64,000 nucleotides of DNA from Pseudomonas sp. CFII64 (lineage in GTDB: Bacteria > Pseudomonadota > Gammaproteobacteria > Pseudomonadales > Pseudomonadaceae): positions 62,001-126,000 of the forward strand of contig NZ_ATLO01000003.1 in NCBI RefSeq assembly GCF_000416235.1, given 5' to 3'. The notes under the pieces are model-generated. The model had not been told where the DNA came from. It made no database searches and saw nothing but the letters and a program-made list of their open reading frames with translations. This document shows positions 44,839 through 55,835 of the stretch, piece after piece. A program made the position numbers and the translations under genes. Within the stretch, counting starts at the first letter, position 1. Each line of letters opens with the position of its first letter.

Positions 44839-45618
44839 ATGATACAGATCGATGCCCTGCCCGCTTTCACCGACAACTACATCTGGTTGTTACAAGATCC
44901 TTCCAGCAAACGCTGTGCCGTGGTCGATCCGGGCGATGCGGCGCCGGTGCTGGAATGGCTTGAACAGCATTCCGATTGGCAACTGACCGACATTCTGGCC
45001 ACCCACCATCACCACGACCATGTGGGCGGCGTTGCCCAGCTTAAACAGGTCACCGGAGCCCGAGTCCTCGGACCGGCGGCTGAGAACATCCCGGCACGCG
45101 ACGTGGCACTGGTCGATAACGACCGGATCAACGTCCTCGGGCTGGACTTCGAGGTCTATGCGGTGCCGGGCCACACCCTCGGCCACATTGCTTTCTACCA
45201 CGAGCAGACTCCAGCGCCGCTACTGTTCTGCGGCGACACGTTGTTCGCCGCCGGCTGCGGACGTTTGTTCGAAGGCACGCCGGAACAGATGCATCACTCC
45301 CTTGGCCGCCTGACCCAACTCCCGGACAGCACGCTGGTGTACTGCACTCACGAATACACCTTGAGCAATTTGCGCTTCGCCCAGGCCGTGGAACCGCACA
45401 ACACCGACATCGCCGAACGTCTTGCCCAAGTCAGCCAATGGCGTAGCGAAAACCGCATCAGCCTGCCATCAAATCTAGCCCTGGAACGCTTGACCAACCC
45501 CTTTATCCGCACTAATGAAACATCTGTTAAAGAAAAAGCTGACGAACGGACGGGAACCTCCAATCAGTCGCCGAGCGCGGTTTTTGCTGCATTACGCGCC
45601 TGGAAAGATAAGTTCTAA
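44839..45618 (+). CDS. gloB: Hydroxyacylglutathione hydrolase (glyoxalase II)
   Basis: 259 residues of the metallo-beta-lactamase fold with the dinuclear metal motif THHHHDH (55-61). Further ligands lie at [10 protein letters not shown] and [17 protein letters not shown], and the glutathione-binding C-terminal domain ends [11 protein letters not shown]. It hydrolyses S-lactoylglutathione to lactate and glutathione in methylglyoxal detoxification. The 83-base region before it is shared with the divergent methyltransferase gene. Confidence 0.95.
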   Translation: MIQIDALPAFTDNYIWLLQDPSSKRCAVVDPGDAAPVLEWLEQHSDWQLTDILATHHHHDHVGGVAQLKQVTGARVLGPAAENIPARDVALVDNDRINVLGLDFEVYAVPGHTLGHIAFYHEQTPAPLLFCGDTLFAAGCGRLFEGTPEQMHHSLGRLTQLPDSTLVYCTHEYTLSNLRFAQAVEPHNTDIAERLAQVSQWRSENRISLPSNLALERLTNPFIRTNETSVKEKADERTGTSNQSPSAVFAALRAWKDKF

Positions 45619-45717
45619 GCAACGCGAAAATCGGTAACAAAATTCTGAATGGTTGACCATTGGCAGGGCTGTTCCTAGAATCGCCCGACATTTTCGCCTG
45701 GAACTATCCCCCAGCCA

Positions 45718-47325
45718 ATGTCGTCATCCATAAGCAGAACCCTCAATTCAGACGCATTGACCCGGTTGGCTCAGGCTATCGCTGTTGCCGTGAGCGCTAC
45801 ACTCGCGGGCTGTCAAACCACCAGCCATATCGAGCCCAGCAGCACCCATCGCGCGCCGACCCTGGCCGCGGGGATCAAGCCAAAACCGATATTTCTCAGC
45901 CACAAGCCCACGCCACTTGCGCCAGCGCAAGACGTCTGGGAGCGCATGCGTCAAGGCTTTCAGTTGCAACAGGGCAACGACCTGAACCCGCGAATCGATC
46001 AACAACGCCTGTGGTTTGCCAACAACCCATCGTTCCTGGAGAACGCCGGTGAGCGTGGCAGCCTTTACATGCACTACATCGTCGAGCGTCTTGAAGAGCG
46101 CAACATGCCGCTGGAACTGGCCCTGCTGCCAGTCATCGAAAGCGCTTATAACCCGATGGCCGTTTCCCGCAGCAGCGCGGTCGGCCTGTGGCAGTTCATC
46201 CCGTCCACCGGTCGTTATTTCAACCTGCGTCAGACCAGCTTTTACGATGGCCGCCGCGATGTTCAGGCTTCGACCGTTGCCGCACTGGACTATCTGAGCA
46301 AGCTGCACGACATGTTCAACGGCGACTGGCTGCTAGCCCTGGCCGCCTACAATGCGGGCGAAGGCACGGTCAGCCGCGCCATTGAACGCAACGACAAGCT
46401 CAACCTGCCGACCGATTACTGGAACCTGCCATTGCCGCAGGAAACCAAGGATTACGTGCCCAAGCTGCTCGCGCTGTCCCAGGTGGTCCTGGCGCCCGAA
46501 GCCTACGGGGTAAACCTGAACCCGATTGCCAACCGCCCTTACTTTGAAGTCGTCGAGCTGAACCAGCGCATGGACCTGTCCAAGGTCGCCGCCATGGCCA
46601 ACATCGACGAGGACGAATTGTTTCAGCTGAACCCGGCCTTCAAGAAGCGCATGACCGTTGACGGCCCGCAGCACTTGCTGGTGCCAACGTCCAAGGCTCA
46701 GCTGCTGACTGCCAGCCTGTCGACCATGAAGCCTCAGGAACTGGTCGACTGGCAGCAATACCGCGTGCGTCCCGGCGATACCCTTGCCAGTCTCGCCAGC
46801 CGTTATCAGGTTTCGGTCAGTTCGTTGAAGAGCAGCAACAAGATCGCCGGCAACAACCTGCGTGTTGGTCAGGCATTGACCATTCCGACGCAGCCAGGCA
46901 TGAGTCCGGCGCAACCGGTGTTCGAAGAAGTGACCCGCAACGACAAGCCGCTTCGCAGCCGCAGCTACAAAGTCAAACCCGGCGAAAATCTGACCATGAT
47001 CGCCAAGGCGAACAAGGTCGACGTCAAGGATTTGCAGCACTGGAACAAGCTGTCCGGGCAAGGCCTGAAAGTCGGCCAGACGCTGATCATGGAAGACAAG
47101 ACCAAAGCCAGAAGCAAGGTCGTCGCCAGTGCCAGCACCAAAGCCAAGCCCGGCGCCAGGGAAGCTGACAAGAAATCCATGCAGTACAAGATCCAGAAAG
47201 GCGACTCGATGTACCTGGTCGCCAAGCGCTTCAACGTCGAGATGCAACACCTCAAGCGCTGGAACCCGCGCACGGGCTCAGCACTCAAGCCCGGCCAGAC
47301 CCTGACGGTTTATCTGCCGCATTGA
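45718..47325 (+). CDS. mltD: Membrane-bound lytic murein transglycosylase D
   Basis: 535 residues, with lipobox TLAGC (Cys32), SLT catalytic domain with Glu141 (LPVIESAYNP) and AYNAGEGTVSRAI, then three LysM repeats beginning YRVRPGDTLASLASRY, YKVKPGENLTMIAKAN and YKIQKGDSMYLVAKRF. It cleaves peptidoglycan to 1,6-anhydro muropeptides at the inner face of the outer membrane. Its place between gloB and the peptide transporter is conserved in Pseudomonas. Confidence 0.95.
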   Translation: MSSSISRTLNSDALTRLAQAIAVAVSATLAGCQTTSHIEPSSTHRAPTLAAGIKPKPIFLSHKPTPLAPAQDVWERMRQGFQLQQGNDLNPRIDQQRLWFANNPSFLENAGERGSLYMHYIVERLEERNMPLELALLPVIESAYNPMAVSRSSAVGLWQFIPSTGRYFNLRQTSFYDGRRDVQASTVAALDYLSKLHDMFNGDWLLALAAYNAGEGTVSRAIERNDKLNLPTDYWNLPLPQETKDYVPKLLALSQVVLAPEAYGVNLNPIANRPYFEVVELNQRMDLSKVAAMANIDEDELFQLNPAFKKRMTVDGPQHLLVPTSKAQLLTASLSTMKPQELVDWQQYRVRPGDTLASLASRYQVSVSSLKSSNKIAGNNLRVGQALTIPTQPGMSPAQPVFEEVTRNDKPLRSRSYKVKPGENLTMIAKANKVDVKDLQHWNKLSGQGLKVGQTLIMEDKTKARSKVVASASTKAKPGAREADKKSMQYKIQKGDSMYLVAKRFNVEMQHLKRWNPRTGSALKPGQTLTVYLPH

Positions 47326-47343
47326 GCCCACCCGTCCAGACCC

Positions 47344-47433
47344 CGTTGGAGCGAGGCTTGCCCGCGAATCAAACGCCTCGGTGAGCCAGATACACCGCGT
47401 TACGGTTCTTCGCGGGCAAGCCTCGCTCCAACG
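47344..47433. repeat. REP inverted pair, 25-base arms
   Basis: A perfect 25-base inverted repeat (47344-47368 and 47409-47433) built on GTTGGAGCGAGGCTTGCCCG, with a 40-base spacer. It lies between mltD and the transporter operon and may end mltD transcription. Confidence 0.9.
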
Positions 47434-47572
47434 AATACGGTTTCCACTTCAAATGATTGGTTTTTGTTTGATGGGAGCAAAGGGCGTGGGACTCAACCCT
47501 TTGGGCCGTAGTCTTTTTCCTGCCGATACAAGCTGTTACTGTTACCGACCTAAAGCCCAAGCCGTCTGGATC

Positions 47573-49402
47573 GTGATACGTCCCTTCCTGCTACTTATTA
47601 GTCTGGCCTTGAGCTTTCCCGTCTGCGCAGCCATCAGCGAAAGCCACGGCTATGCGCAATTTGGCGTGCTCAAGTATCCGGCCAGCTTCACGCATTTCGA
47701 CTGGGTTAATCCCGAGGCGCCGAAGGGTGGCACCTTACGAATGATGGCTTTTGGCACATTCGATACGCTCAACCCTTACACCTTCAAGGGCAGCAGCCCG
47801 ATTTCCACCGGTAACTTCCTGCAATACGGCGTCAACGAGCTGAATGAACCGCTGATGGTCGGCACCGGCCAGTATGACCCTTCGGGGGACGAGCCGACCT
47901 CAAGTTACGGTTTGATCGCACAGAGCGTGGAGTTCAGCGAAGATCGCAGCTGGGTAGTGTTCAATCTGCGCCCCCAGGCGCGCTTCCATGACGGCAAGCC
48001 GATTACCGCCTATGACGTAGCCTTTTCCTATCGCACGCTGCTCAAAGATGGCCACCCGCAATACCGCACGGCGTTGCAGGAAGTGCAGCGGGTCGACATC
48101 CTCAATCGACATCGCATTCGCTTCGTCTTCAAACGCGCCGGGAACCCCCTGCTGATTCTGCGTCTGGGCGAGCTGCCCGTTTTGCCGCAACACTACTGGA
48201 AAGACCGCGACTTCAAGGCCACCACTTATGAACCGCCGCTGGGCAGCGGGCCGTACCGCATCACGCGCGTGCAGCCCGGTCGCCAACTGGTGTTCGAACG
48301 GGTCAAGGATTACTGGGGCAAGGACTTGCCGGTCAATCGCGGCAAATACAATTTTGACAGGGTCGAAGTCGAGTTCTACCGCGACAGCGATGTGGCCTTC
48401 GAAGCCTTCAAGGCGGGCGAGTTCGATATTTATATCGAGCATCAGGCCAAGAATTGGGCCACCGGTTACAACTTCCCGGCCGTGGCCTCCGGCGAGGTGA
48501 TCAAGGCGCAAATTGCGCACAAGATCCCGACCCAGTCCCAGGGTTTGTTCATGAATACCCGGCGCGCCACCTTCGCCGACGTGAAAACCCGCGAAGCCCT
48601 GGGCTTGATGTTCAACTTCGAGTGGACCAATCGCACGCTGTTCAGCGACGCCTACAAGCGCTCGACCAGCTACTACCCCAACAGCGAGTTCTCCGCTACC
48701 GGCTTGCCGACGGGCGCGGAATGGCTGCTGCTGTCCCAGTACCGCGAGCAACTGCCGCCGAGCCTGTTCACCCAACCCTTCGCGGTATCGAAAACCGATG
48801 GCGGCGGCATTCCCCGGGAAACCTTGCGCAAGGCCCTGGGCTTGTTTGGCGAGGCCGGCTGGAAGCTGGCGGATCAGCGCTTGATGAACCGTGCTGGCCA
48901 GCCGTTGCGCTTCGAGATCCTGCTGGTCAACCCGAACCTCGAACGCATTCTGCAACCCTATATCGAAGACCTGCGGCGCATCGGTATCGACGCGCGGCTG
49001 CGCACAGTAGATCGCGCCCAGTACAAACAGCGCCTGGATCAGTTTGATTTCGACATGATCCTCATGACCCTGAACCAGACCCTCAGCCCTGGCCTGGAAC
49101 AATGGCAATACTTCCATTCCAGCCAGGCGGCGATTACCGGCAGCAAGAATTACGCCGGCGTTGCCAATCCGGTGGTCGACAGCCTGCTCAATCAGCTACT
49201 CGCCGCGCAGACCCGCGACACCCAGATTGCCGCCGCCCGCGCACTGGACCGGGTTCTGCTGTCGCAGCATTACAGTATTCCGAACTGGTACCTCAACAAT
49301 CATCGCCTGGCGTACCGCAACCGGTTCGCCATGGTCACCACCCCGCCCTATACGTTGGGGTTGCGCGCGTGGTGGCTCAAGCCCCTGGAGAAGACTCAAT
49401 GA
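47573..49402 (+). CDS. nppA1: Periplasmic solute-binding protein 1 of peptide/nucleoside antibiotic importer (NppA1/YejA-like)
   Basis: 609 residues, family 5 extracellular solute-binding protein. The signal peptide is RPFLLLISLALSFPVCAA and the mature start SESHGYAQFGVLKYPASF. Family phrases are APKGGTLRMMAFGTFDTLNP and QARFHDGKPITAYDVAFSYR. I use the GTG at 47573 because it opens directly onto the signal peptide; no ATG fits and the ribosome site is poor. The next gene is a second binding protein with the same layout, and the operon order matches P. aeruginosa NppA1A2BCD, reported to import peptidyl nucleoside antibiotics and microcin C-like peptides. Confidence 0.85.
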   Translation: MIRPFLLLISLALSFPVCAAISESHGYAQFGVLKYPASFTHFDWVNPEAPKGGTLRMMAFGTFDTLNPYTFKGSSPISTGNFLQYGVNELNEPLMVGTGQYDPSGDEPTSSYGLIAQSVEFSEDRSWVVFNLRPQARFHDGKPITAYDVAFSYRTLLKDGHPQYRTALQEVQRVDILNRHRIRFVFKRAGNPLLILRLGELPVLPQHYWKDRDFKATTYEPPLGSGPYRITRVQPGRQLVFERVKDYWGKDLPVNRGKYNFDRVEVEFYRDSDVAFEAFKAGEFDIYIEHQAKNWATGYNFPAVASGEVIKAQIAHKIPTQSQGLFMNTRRATFADVKTREALGLMFNFEWTNRTLFSDAYKRSTSYYPNSEFSATGLPTGAEWLLLSQYREQLPPSLFTQPFAVSKTDGGGIPRETLRKALGLFGEAGWKLADQRLMNRAGQPLRFEILLVNPNLERILQPYIEDLRRIGIDARLRTVDRAQYKQRLDQFDFDMILMTLNQTLSPGLEQWQYFHSSQAAITGSKNYAGVANPVVDSLLNQLLAAQTRDTQIAAARALDRVLLSQHYSIPNWYLNNHRLAYRNRFAMVTTPPYTLGLRAWWLKPLEKTQ

Positions 49403-51246
49403 CCGTTTTGCGTTCCCTGCTGATGCAGGCTGGCGGCCTTTTCCTCGCCAGTCTGGCCTGCACGGCTCAAGCAGAGCCTCTGCACGCCGTGACCATGTAC
49501 GACGAAGCGCCAAAGTACCCGGCCAACTTCACCCACTTCGATTACGTCAACCCCAACGCCCCCAAGGGCGGACTCTTCCGCCAGGCGGGATTCGGCAGCT
49601 TCGACAGCCTCAATCCGTTCATCAACAAGGGCACGGCCGCCGATGACGTCGGCATGATCTACGACACACTGGCCCGCTCCAGCCTGGATGAGCCGATGAC
49701 CGAATACGGTCTGATTGCCGGCAAGATCGAAAAGGCTCCGGATAACAGCTGGGTGCGCTTTTACCTGCGTCCGCAGGCACGCTTCCATGATGGCCACCCG
49801 ATCCGCGCCGAAGACGTGGAGTTCTCCTTCAATACCTTGATCAAGGACGGCACCCCGATGTACCGGGCTTATTACGCCGGAGTCGACAAGGTGGTCGTCG
49901 AGGATCCGCTGCGGGTGCTTTTCAAGTTCAAGGACAATCAGAGCCGGGAGTTGCCGTTGATCCTCGGCCAGTTGCCCGTGCTTCCCAAACATTTCTGGGC
50001 GACCCGCGAGTTCACCAAGGGCAACCTCGATTTTCCGCTGGGCAGCGGCCCCTACAAGGTCGCCGAGGTTAACGCCGGCCGCTCGGTGCGTTACGAGCGA
50101 GTCAAGGACTACTGGGCCAAAGACCTGCCCATCAACCGCGGGCAGTTCAACTTCGATGTGATGAGCTACGACTATTACCGGGACATGGACGTGGCCCTGC
50201 AGGCTGGCAAGGCCGGACAATTTGACTATTGGCTGGAAACCAGCGCGAAGAACTGGGCAACCGCCTATGACACCCCCGCAGTTCGCGAAGGCCGTCTGAT
50301 CAAGGAAGAACTGCCCAACGGCAATCCGCAAGGCATGCAGGGCTTTGTCATGAACCTGCGTCGCCCGCTGTTTCAGGATCCCAAGGTGCGTGAGGCGCTG
50401 ACCCTGCTGCTGGACTTCGAATGGACCAACAAACAAATGTTCAATGGTTCGTACAGCCGGACCAAGAGCTATTTCGACAACTCGGAAATGGCCGCCAGCG
50501 GCCTGCCTTCCGCCGAGGAACTGAAACTCCTGGAGCCCTTGCGCGGCAAGATCCCCGAGCGAGTGTTCAGCGAACCGTTCGAACTTCCGGTCAACGACGG
50601 CAGCGGCATGATTCGTCCTCAATTGCGGCGTGCCTTCCAGTTATTGCAGGAGGCTGGCTGGACCATCAAGAACGACAAGATGAGCGATGCCGAAGGCAAC
50701 CCGATGAAACTGGAGTTTCTTCTGGCCCAGACCCAATTCGAACGCATCCTGCTGCCCTACAAGCGCAACCTCAGCGATCTGGGCATTGAACTGACCATCC
50801 GCAGGGTCGACGCATCGGAATACATCAATCGCCTGCGCTCCCGGGACTACGACATGATTGTCAGCAGCTTTCCCCAGTCCAGCTCGCCGGGCAATGAACA
50901 ACGCGAGTACTTTCACTCCGTCAGCGCCGACCGGACCGGCAGCCGCAATTTCATGGGCCTCAAAGACCCGGCGGTGGACAGCCTGGTGGACGGCCTGATT
51001 AACGCCGACTCCCGCCAGAGCCTGGTGGACCACGCACGCGCCCTGGATCGGGTGCTGCTCTGGGGTTTCTACGTGCTGCCGAACTGGCACATCAAGACCT
51101 GGCGGGTCGCGTATTGGGATCACATCGCCCATCCCGGCGTAAAAGCGCTATCGGACATCGGCACCAACACCTGGTGGTACAAACCTGACGCCCGTCCGGC
51201 GGTGCCGCAACAATCAGGCGATGCGCCTGCCAGTACGGAGCGCTGA
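49399..51246 (+). CDS. nppA2: Periplasmic solute-binding protein 2 (NppA2/YejA-like)
   Basis: 615 residues with a signal peptide ([19 protein letters not shown]). It is clearly paralogous to the preceding protein: both start with [18 protein letters not shown] sequence (KYPASFTHFDWVNP in the first) and share [20 protein letters not shown] and [16 protein letters not shown] blocks. The ATG overlaps the previous stop. Two binding proteins with one permease set would widen the peptide range taken up. Confidence 0.88.
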   Translation: MTVLRSLLMQAGGLFLASLACTAQAEPLHAVTMYDEAPKYPANFTHFDYVNPNAPKGGLFRQAGFGSFDSLNPFINKGTAADDVGMIYDTLARSSLDEPMTEYGLIAGKIEKAPDNSWVRFYLRPQARFHDGHPIRAEDVEFSFNTLIKDGTPMYRAYYAGVDKVVVEDPLRVLFKFKDNQSRELPLILGQLPVLPKHFWATREFTKGNLDFPLGSGPYKVAEVNAGRSVRYERVKDYWAKDLPINRGQFNFDVMSYDYYRDMDVALQAGKAGQFDYWLETSAKNWATAYDTPAVREGRLIKEELPNGNPQGMQGFVMNLRRPLFQDPKVREALTLLLDFEWTNKQMFNGSYSRTKSYFDNSEMAASGLPSAEELKLLEPLRGKIPERVFSEPFELPVNDGSGMIRPQLRRAFQLLQEAGWTIKNDKMSDAEGNPMKLEFLLAQTQFERILLPYKRNLSDLGIELTIRRVDASEYINRLRSRDYDMIVSSFPQSSSPGNEQREYFHSVSADRTGSRNFMGLKDPAVDSLVDGLINADSRQSLVDHARALDRVLLWGFYVLPNWHIKTWRVAYWDHIAHPGVKALSDIGTNTWWYKPDARPAVPQQSGDAPASTER

Positions 51247-51247
51247 G

Positions 51248-52321
51248 ATGCTGGCTTATATTTTCCGCCGCCTGCTGCTGATCATTCCTACCCTGTTCGG
51301 CATCCTGCTCATCAACTTCGTGATCATTCAGGCAGCGCCGGGCGGTCCGGTGGAACAGATGATCGCCAAACTCGAAGGTTTCGAGGGCGCCACCAGCCGC
51401 ATCGCCGGTGGCGGTGCCGAAGTTTCGGTGGCGGGCTCGACCTATCGCGGCGCCCAAGGCCTGGATCCCGGCCTGGTCAAAGAGATCGAACACATGTATG
51501 GCTTCGACAAGTCGGCGCCGGAACGTCTGTGGATCATGGTCAAGAACTACGCGCACCTGGATTTTGGTGACAGCTTCTTTCGGGACGCCAAAGTCATCGA
51601 TCTGATTGTCGAGAAAATGCCGGTGTCCATTTCCCTGGGGTTATGGAGCACGCTGATCATGTACCTGGTGTCGATCCCGCTGGGCATCGCCAAGGCGACC
51701 CGGCACGGCAGTCACTTCGATGTATGGACCAGCTCGCTGATCATCGTGGGTTACGCAATTCCGGCGTTCCTCTTCGCGATTCTGTTGATCGTGGTGTTCG
51801 CCGGCGGCAGTTACCTGGACTGGTTCCCGTTACGCGGCCTGACCTCGAACAATTTCGACGCACTGAGCACCGGCGGCAAGATCCTCGATTACTTCTGGCA
51901 CCTGGTGCTGCCCGTTACCGCCCTGGTAATTGGCAACTTTGCCACCATGACCTTGCTGACCAAAAACAGCTTCCTTGATGAGATCGGCAAGCAGTACGTG
52001 ATCACTGCCAAGGCCAAGGGCTTGAGTAACCATCGCGTGCTGTACGGCCATGTATTTCGCAACGCCATGTTGCTGGTGATCGCCGGCTTCCCGTCGGCAT
52101 TCATCGGCATCTTCTTCACCGGCTCGCTGCTGGTGGAAGTGATTTTCTCTCTGGACGGCCTGGGCCTGATGAGTTTCGAGGCGGCCATCAACCGTGATTA
52201 CCCGGTGGTGTTCGGCACGCTGTTCATCTTCACCCTGCTGGGTTTGGTGGTGAAGCTGATCGGCGATATCACCTACACGCTGGTAGACCCGCGCATCGAC
52301 TTTGAAAGCAGGAAACATTGA
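51248..52321 (+). CDS. nppB: ABC importer permease (NppB/YejB-like)
   Basis: 357 residues with about six transmembrane helices, starting [20 protein letters not shown], and the binding-protein-dependent permease EAA-type loop ([20 protein letters not shown]). A large periplasmic loop follows helix 1, as in DppB/YejB. One base separates it from nppA2; GGAG lies 10-13 bases before the ATG. Confidence 0.9.
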   Translation: MLAYIFRRLLLIIPTLFGILLINFVIIQAAPGGPVEQMIAKLEGFEGATSRIAGGGAEVSVAGSTYRGAQGLDPGLVKEIEHMYGFDKSAPERLWIMVKNYAHLDFGDSFFRDAKVIDLIVEKMPVSISLGLWSTLIMYLVSIPLGIAKATRHGSHFDVWTSSLIIVGYAIPAFLFAILLIVVFAGGSYLDWFPLRGLTSNNFDALSTGGKILDYFWHLVLPVTALVIGNFATMTLLTKNSFLDEIGKQYVITAKAKGLSNHRVLYGHVFRNAMLLVIAGFPSAFIGIFFTGSLLVEVIFSLDGLGLMSFEAAINRDYPVVFGTLFIFTLLGLVVKLIGDITYTLVDPRIDFESRKH

Positions 52322-52322
52322 T

Positions 52323-53342
52323 ATGAAGTTGTCTCCTCTGAATCGTCGCCGCTTCGAACGTTTCAAGGCCAACAAGCGAGGCTGGTGGTCGCTATGGCTG
52401 TTCTTGATTCTGTTCGGCCTGAGCCTTGGCGCGGAACTGATCGCCAACGACAAACCGCTGGCCGTGCGCTACGACGGCAGCTGGTATTTTCCGGTGCTTG
52501 AGCGTTACCCGGAAACCACGTTCGGCGGGGAATTCCCCTTGGAAGCCAACTACAAGAGCCCGTACATCAAGGAACTGCTGGCTGCCAAAAACGGCTGGGT
52601 GTTGTGGGCGCCGATTCCGTTCAGCTACCAGAGCATCAATTACGACCTGAAAGTGCCGGCACCCGCGCCACCGTCGGCCGAGAATCTGTTCGGCACCGAT
52701 GACCAGGGTCGCGATGTGCTGGCCCGAGTCATCTACGGCTTTCGGGTGTCAGTGCTGTTTGCCCTGACTCTGACCATCCTGAGTTCGATCATCGGCGTGA
52801 TAGCCGGTGCCTTACAGGGATTTTACGGCGGCTGGGTCGACCTGCTCGGGCAGCGCTTCCTGGAAATCTGGTCGGGACTGCCGGTGCTGTATCTGCTAAT
52901 CATTCTCGCCAGCTTCGTCCAGCCCAACTTCTGGTGGCTGCTGGGCATCATGCTGCTGTTTTCCTGGATGAGTCTGGTGGACGTGGTGCGCGCCGAATTC
53001 CTCCGTGGGCGCAACCTGGAATACGTGCGCGCCGCCCGGGCGCTGGGCATGGAGAACGGCGCGATCATGTTTCGCCATATCCTGCCCAACGCCATGGTCT
53101 CGACCATGACGTTCATGCCCTTCATCCTGACCGGCGCCATCGGCACCCTGACGGCGCTGGATTTCCTTGGCTTCGGCTTGCCAGCTGGCTCGCCATCACT
53201 GGGCGAACTGGTGGCACAGGGCAAATCCAACCTGCAGGCCCCGTGGCTCGGCATCAGCGCCTTCGCCGTGCTGGCCTTGATGCTCAGCCTGCTGGTGTTC
53301 ATCGGTGAATCCGCCCGCGACGCTTTCGACCCAAGGAAATGA
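52323..53342 (+). CDS. nppC: ABC importer permease (NppC/YejE-like)
   Basis: 339 residues. The N-terminal cytoplasmic part SPLNRRRFERFKANKRGWWS precedes helix 1, and the EAA loop is EYVRAARALGMENGAIMFRH. The extended periplasmic segment after helix 1 (YDGSWYFPVLERYPETTFGG) is typical of YejE. It starts one base after nppB ends. It pairs with nppB in the membrane. Confidence 0.9.
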   Translation: MKLSPLNRRRFERFKANKRGWWSLWLFLILFGLSLGAELIANDKPLAVRYDGSWYFPVLERYPETTFGGEFPLEANYKSPYIKELLAAKNGWVLWAPIPFSYQSINYDLKVPAPAPPSAENLFGTDDQGRDVLARVIYGFRVSVLFALTLTILSSIIGVIAGALQGFYGGWVDLLGQRFLEIWSGLPVLYLLIILASFVQPNFWWLLGIMLLFSWMSLVDVVRAEFLRGRNLEYVRAARALGMENGAIMFRHILPNAMVSTMTFMPFILTGAIGTLTALDFLGFGLPAGSPSLGELVAQGKSNLQAPWLGISAFAVLALMLSLLVFIGESARDAFDPRK

Positions 53343-53343
53343 G

Positions 53344-54954
53344 ATGAACAATGACAATCTGATCGAGATCCGCGATCTGGCCGTCGAGTTCGTGGCGGGC
53401 GAAGGCTGTCAGCGCGTGGTCGAAGGCATCAACTTTGATATCCGCCGTGGCGAAACCCTCGCGCTGGTGGGTGAAAGTGGCTCCGGCAAATCCGTGACGG
53501 CGCATTCGATCCTGCGCCTGCTGCCCTACCCGCTCGCCCGTCACCCAAGCGGCACCATTCGTTATGCCGGTCAGGATCTGCTGACCCTGAGCGAGAAAAA
53601 ACTGCGGGCGATCCGTGGCAATAAAATCGCCATGATCTTTCAAGAGCCGATGACCTCGCTCAACCCACTGCAATCCATCGAAAAGCAGATCAACGAGGTG
53701 CTCGGCCTGCACAAAGGCCTGATGGGCAAGGCGGCCACATACCGCACTCTGGAGCTGCTGGAGCTGGTAGGCATACCCGAGCCGCAAAAAAGACTCAAAG
53801 CCCTGCCACACGAGCTCTCAGGCGGCCAGCGCCAGCGTGTGATGATTGCCATGGCCCTCGCCAACGAGCCTGAGCTGTTGATCGCCGACGAGCCGACCAC
53901 CGCGCTGGACGTCACGGTGCAGCTGAAAATCCTCGAATTGCTCAAGGAATTGCAGGCGCGGCTGGGCATGGCGCTGCTGCTGATCAGCCACGACTTGAAC
54001 GTGGTCAAGCAAATAGCCAATCGCGTATGTGTCATGCAGCGCGGTTGCATCGTCGAACAAGCATCCTGTGAGGAGCTGTTCCGTTCACCTCAGCATCCGT
54101 ACACGAAAATTTTGCTGAGCGCGGAGCCCAGCGGCGGTCCGGCGGACAATCCGGCCGGCGCGCCATTGCTGGAAGTGGAGGACCTGCGGGTCTGGTTTCC
54201 GATCAAGAAAGGTCTGCTCAAACGGACCGTGGATCATGTCAAGGCGGTGGACGGCGTTCAGTTCAGTCTGCCTCAAGGGCAAACGTTGGGGATTGTCGGC
54301 GAAAGCGGCTCGGGTAAATCGACCATGGGCCTGGCGATTCTCCGGCTGATCGGTAGCCAGGGCGTCATACGGTTTCAGGGCAAGACGCTAGACTGCCTGT
54401 CGCAGCAGGAGATTCGTCCGTTGCGCCGACAGATGCAGGTGGTGTTCCAGGACCCGTTCGGCAGCCTGAGCCCGCGCATGTCAGTGAGTGAAATCGTCGG
54501 CGAAGGCTTGCGTATCCATCGCCTGGGCACCGCTGCCGAGCAGGAGATGGCGATCATCGCGGCGCTCAGGGAAGTCGGTCTGGATCCGGAAACCCGGCAC
54601 CGCTACCCCCACGAGTTTTCCGGTGGGCAGCGGCAGAGAATCGCCATCGCCCGGGCATTAGTGTTAAAACCGGCGCTGATTTTGCTGGACGAGCCCACTT
54701 CGGCGCTCGACCGGACAGTCCAGCGTCAAGTAGTGGAGCTGCTGCGGTCACTGCAAACCAAGTACAACCTGACGTATTTGTTTATCAGCCATGACCTGGC
54801 GGTCGTCAAAGCGCTTAGCCATCAATTGATGGTGGTCAAGCAGGGCCAAGTGGTCGAACAGGGTGACGCGCAAGCTATCTTTGCCGCACCTCAACATCCT
54901 TATACACAGCAGCTGCTGGAAGCCGCCTTTTTGGCGCCGGTAGCTGTCGATTAA
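53344..54954 (+). CDS. nppD: Double ABC ATPase (NppD/YejF-like)
   Basis: 536 residues with two ATP-binding cassettes. Each has a Walker A (GESGSGKS, about 39-46 and 331-338), a signature (LSGGQRQRVMIAMAL; FSGGQRQRIAIARAL) and a Walker B (LLIADEPTTALD; LILLDEPTSALD). It powers the importer. It starts one base after nppC and ends the operon 18 bases before fabI, so some read-through into fabI is possible. Confidence 0.92.
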   Translation: MNNDNLIEIRDLAVEFVAGEGCQRVVEGINFDIRRGETLALVGESGSGKSVTAHSILRLLPYPLARHPSGTIRYAGQDLLTLSEKKLRAIRGNKIAMIFQEPMTSLNPLQSIEKQINEVLGLHKGLMGKAATYRTLELLELVGIPEPQKRLKALPHELSGGQRQRVMIAMALANEPELLIADEPTTALDVTVQLKILELLKELQARLGMALLLISHDLNVVKQIANRVCVMQRGCIVEQASCEELFRSPQHPYTKILLSAEPSGGPADNPAGAPLLEVEDLRVWFPIKKGLLKRTVDHVKAVDGVQFSLPQGQTLGIVGESGSGKSTMGLAILRLIGSQGVIRFQGKTLDCLSQQEIRPLRRQMQVVFQDPFGSLSPRMSVSEIVGEGLRIHRLGTAAEQEMAIIAALREVGLDPETRHRYPHEFSGGQRQRIAIARALVLKPALILLDEPTSALDRTVQRQVVELLRSLQTKYNLTYLFISHDLAVVKALSHQLMVVKQGQVVEQGDAQAIFAAPQHPYTQQLLEAAFLAPVAVD

Positions 54955-54972
54955 CCTGAAGAGGAACAACAC

Positions 54973-55767
54973 ATGGGTTTTCTCGCCGGTAAGCGCGTCC
55001 TGATCGTCGGTGTCGCTAGCAAACTGTCCATCGCATCCGGCATCGCTGCCGCCATGCATCGCGAGGGTGCAGAGCTTGCCTTCACCTATCAGAACGACAA
55101 ACTCAAAGGTCGTGTCGAAGAATTCGCCGCGGGCTGGGGCTCCAACCCTGAACTGTGCTTCCCTTGCGACGTCGCCAGCGACGAAGAGATCGCCAAGGTC
55201 TTCGAAGCACTGAGCAAGAAATGGGACAGCCTGGACGTGATCGTTCACTCCGTAGGCTTCGCACCGGGCGACCAGCTCGACGGCGACTTCACCCAGGCCA
55301 CCACCCGCGAAGGCTTCCGCATCGCCCACGACATCAGCGCCTACAGCTTCGTGGCCCTGGCCAAGGCCGGCCGCGAAATGATGAAAGGCCGCAATGGCAG
55401 CCTGCTGACCCTGTCGTACCTGGGCGCAGAGCGCACCATGCCCAACTACAACGTGATGGGCATGGCCAAGGCCAGCCTGGAAGCGGGTGTACGTTATCTG
55501 GCTGGCAGCCTTGGCCCGGAAGGCACGCGCGTTAACGCCGTATCGGCTGGCCCGATCCGCACCCTGGCTGCTTCCGGAATCAAGAACTTCCGCAAAATGC
55601 TGGCGGCCAACGAAGCGCAGACCCCACTGCGTCGCAACGTGACCATCGATGAAGTCGGCAATGCCGGCGCGTTCCTGTGCTCGGACCTGGCGTCCGGCAT
55701 CAGCGGCGAAATCATGTACGTCGACGGCGGCTTCAACACCACCGCGATGGGCAACCTCGAAGAGTAA
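54973..55767 (+). CDS. fabI: Enoyl-ACP reductase (NADH), FabI type
   Basis: 264 residues, short-chain dehydrogenase fold. The N-terminal [13 protein letters not shown] is the FabI cofactor loop, and the catalytic Tyr149, Tyr159 and Lys166 keep FabI spacing (Y-x9-Y-x6-K) in [19 protein letters not shown]. It performs the last reduction of fatty acid elongation and is the triclosan target. GAGGA lies just before the ATG. A terminator follows. Confidence 0.96.
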   Translation: MGFLAGKRVLIVGVASKLSIASGIAAAMHREGAELAFTYQNDKLKGRVEEFAAGWGSNPELCFPCDVASDEEIAKVFEALSKKWDSLDVIVHSVGFAPGDQLDGDFTQATTREGFRIAHDISAYSFVALAKAGREMMKGRNGSLLTLSYLGAERTMPNYNVMGMAKASLEAGVRYLAGSLGPEGTRVNAVSAGPIRTLAASGIKNFRKMLAANEAQTPLRRNVTIDEVGNAGAFLCSDLASGISGEIMYVDGGFNTTAMGNLEE

Positions 55768-55784
55768 TCTTCGTCGCGTTACCC

Positions 55785-55816
55785 AAGCCCGCAGCTCGCA
55801 AGAGTCGCGGGCTTTT
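55785..55816 (+). terminator. fabI terminator
   Basis: AAGCCCGC pairs with GCGGGCTT, followed by a T run, 18 bases after the fabI stop. Confidence 0.9.
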
Positions 55817-55835
55817 TTGTGCGTGCTGTCCCGTC

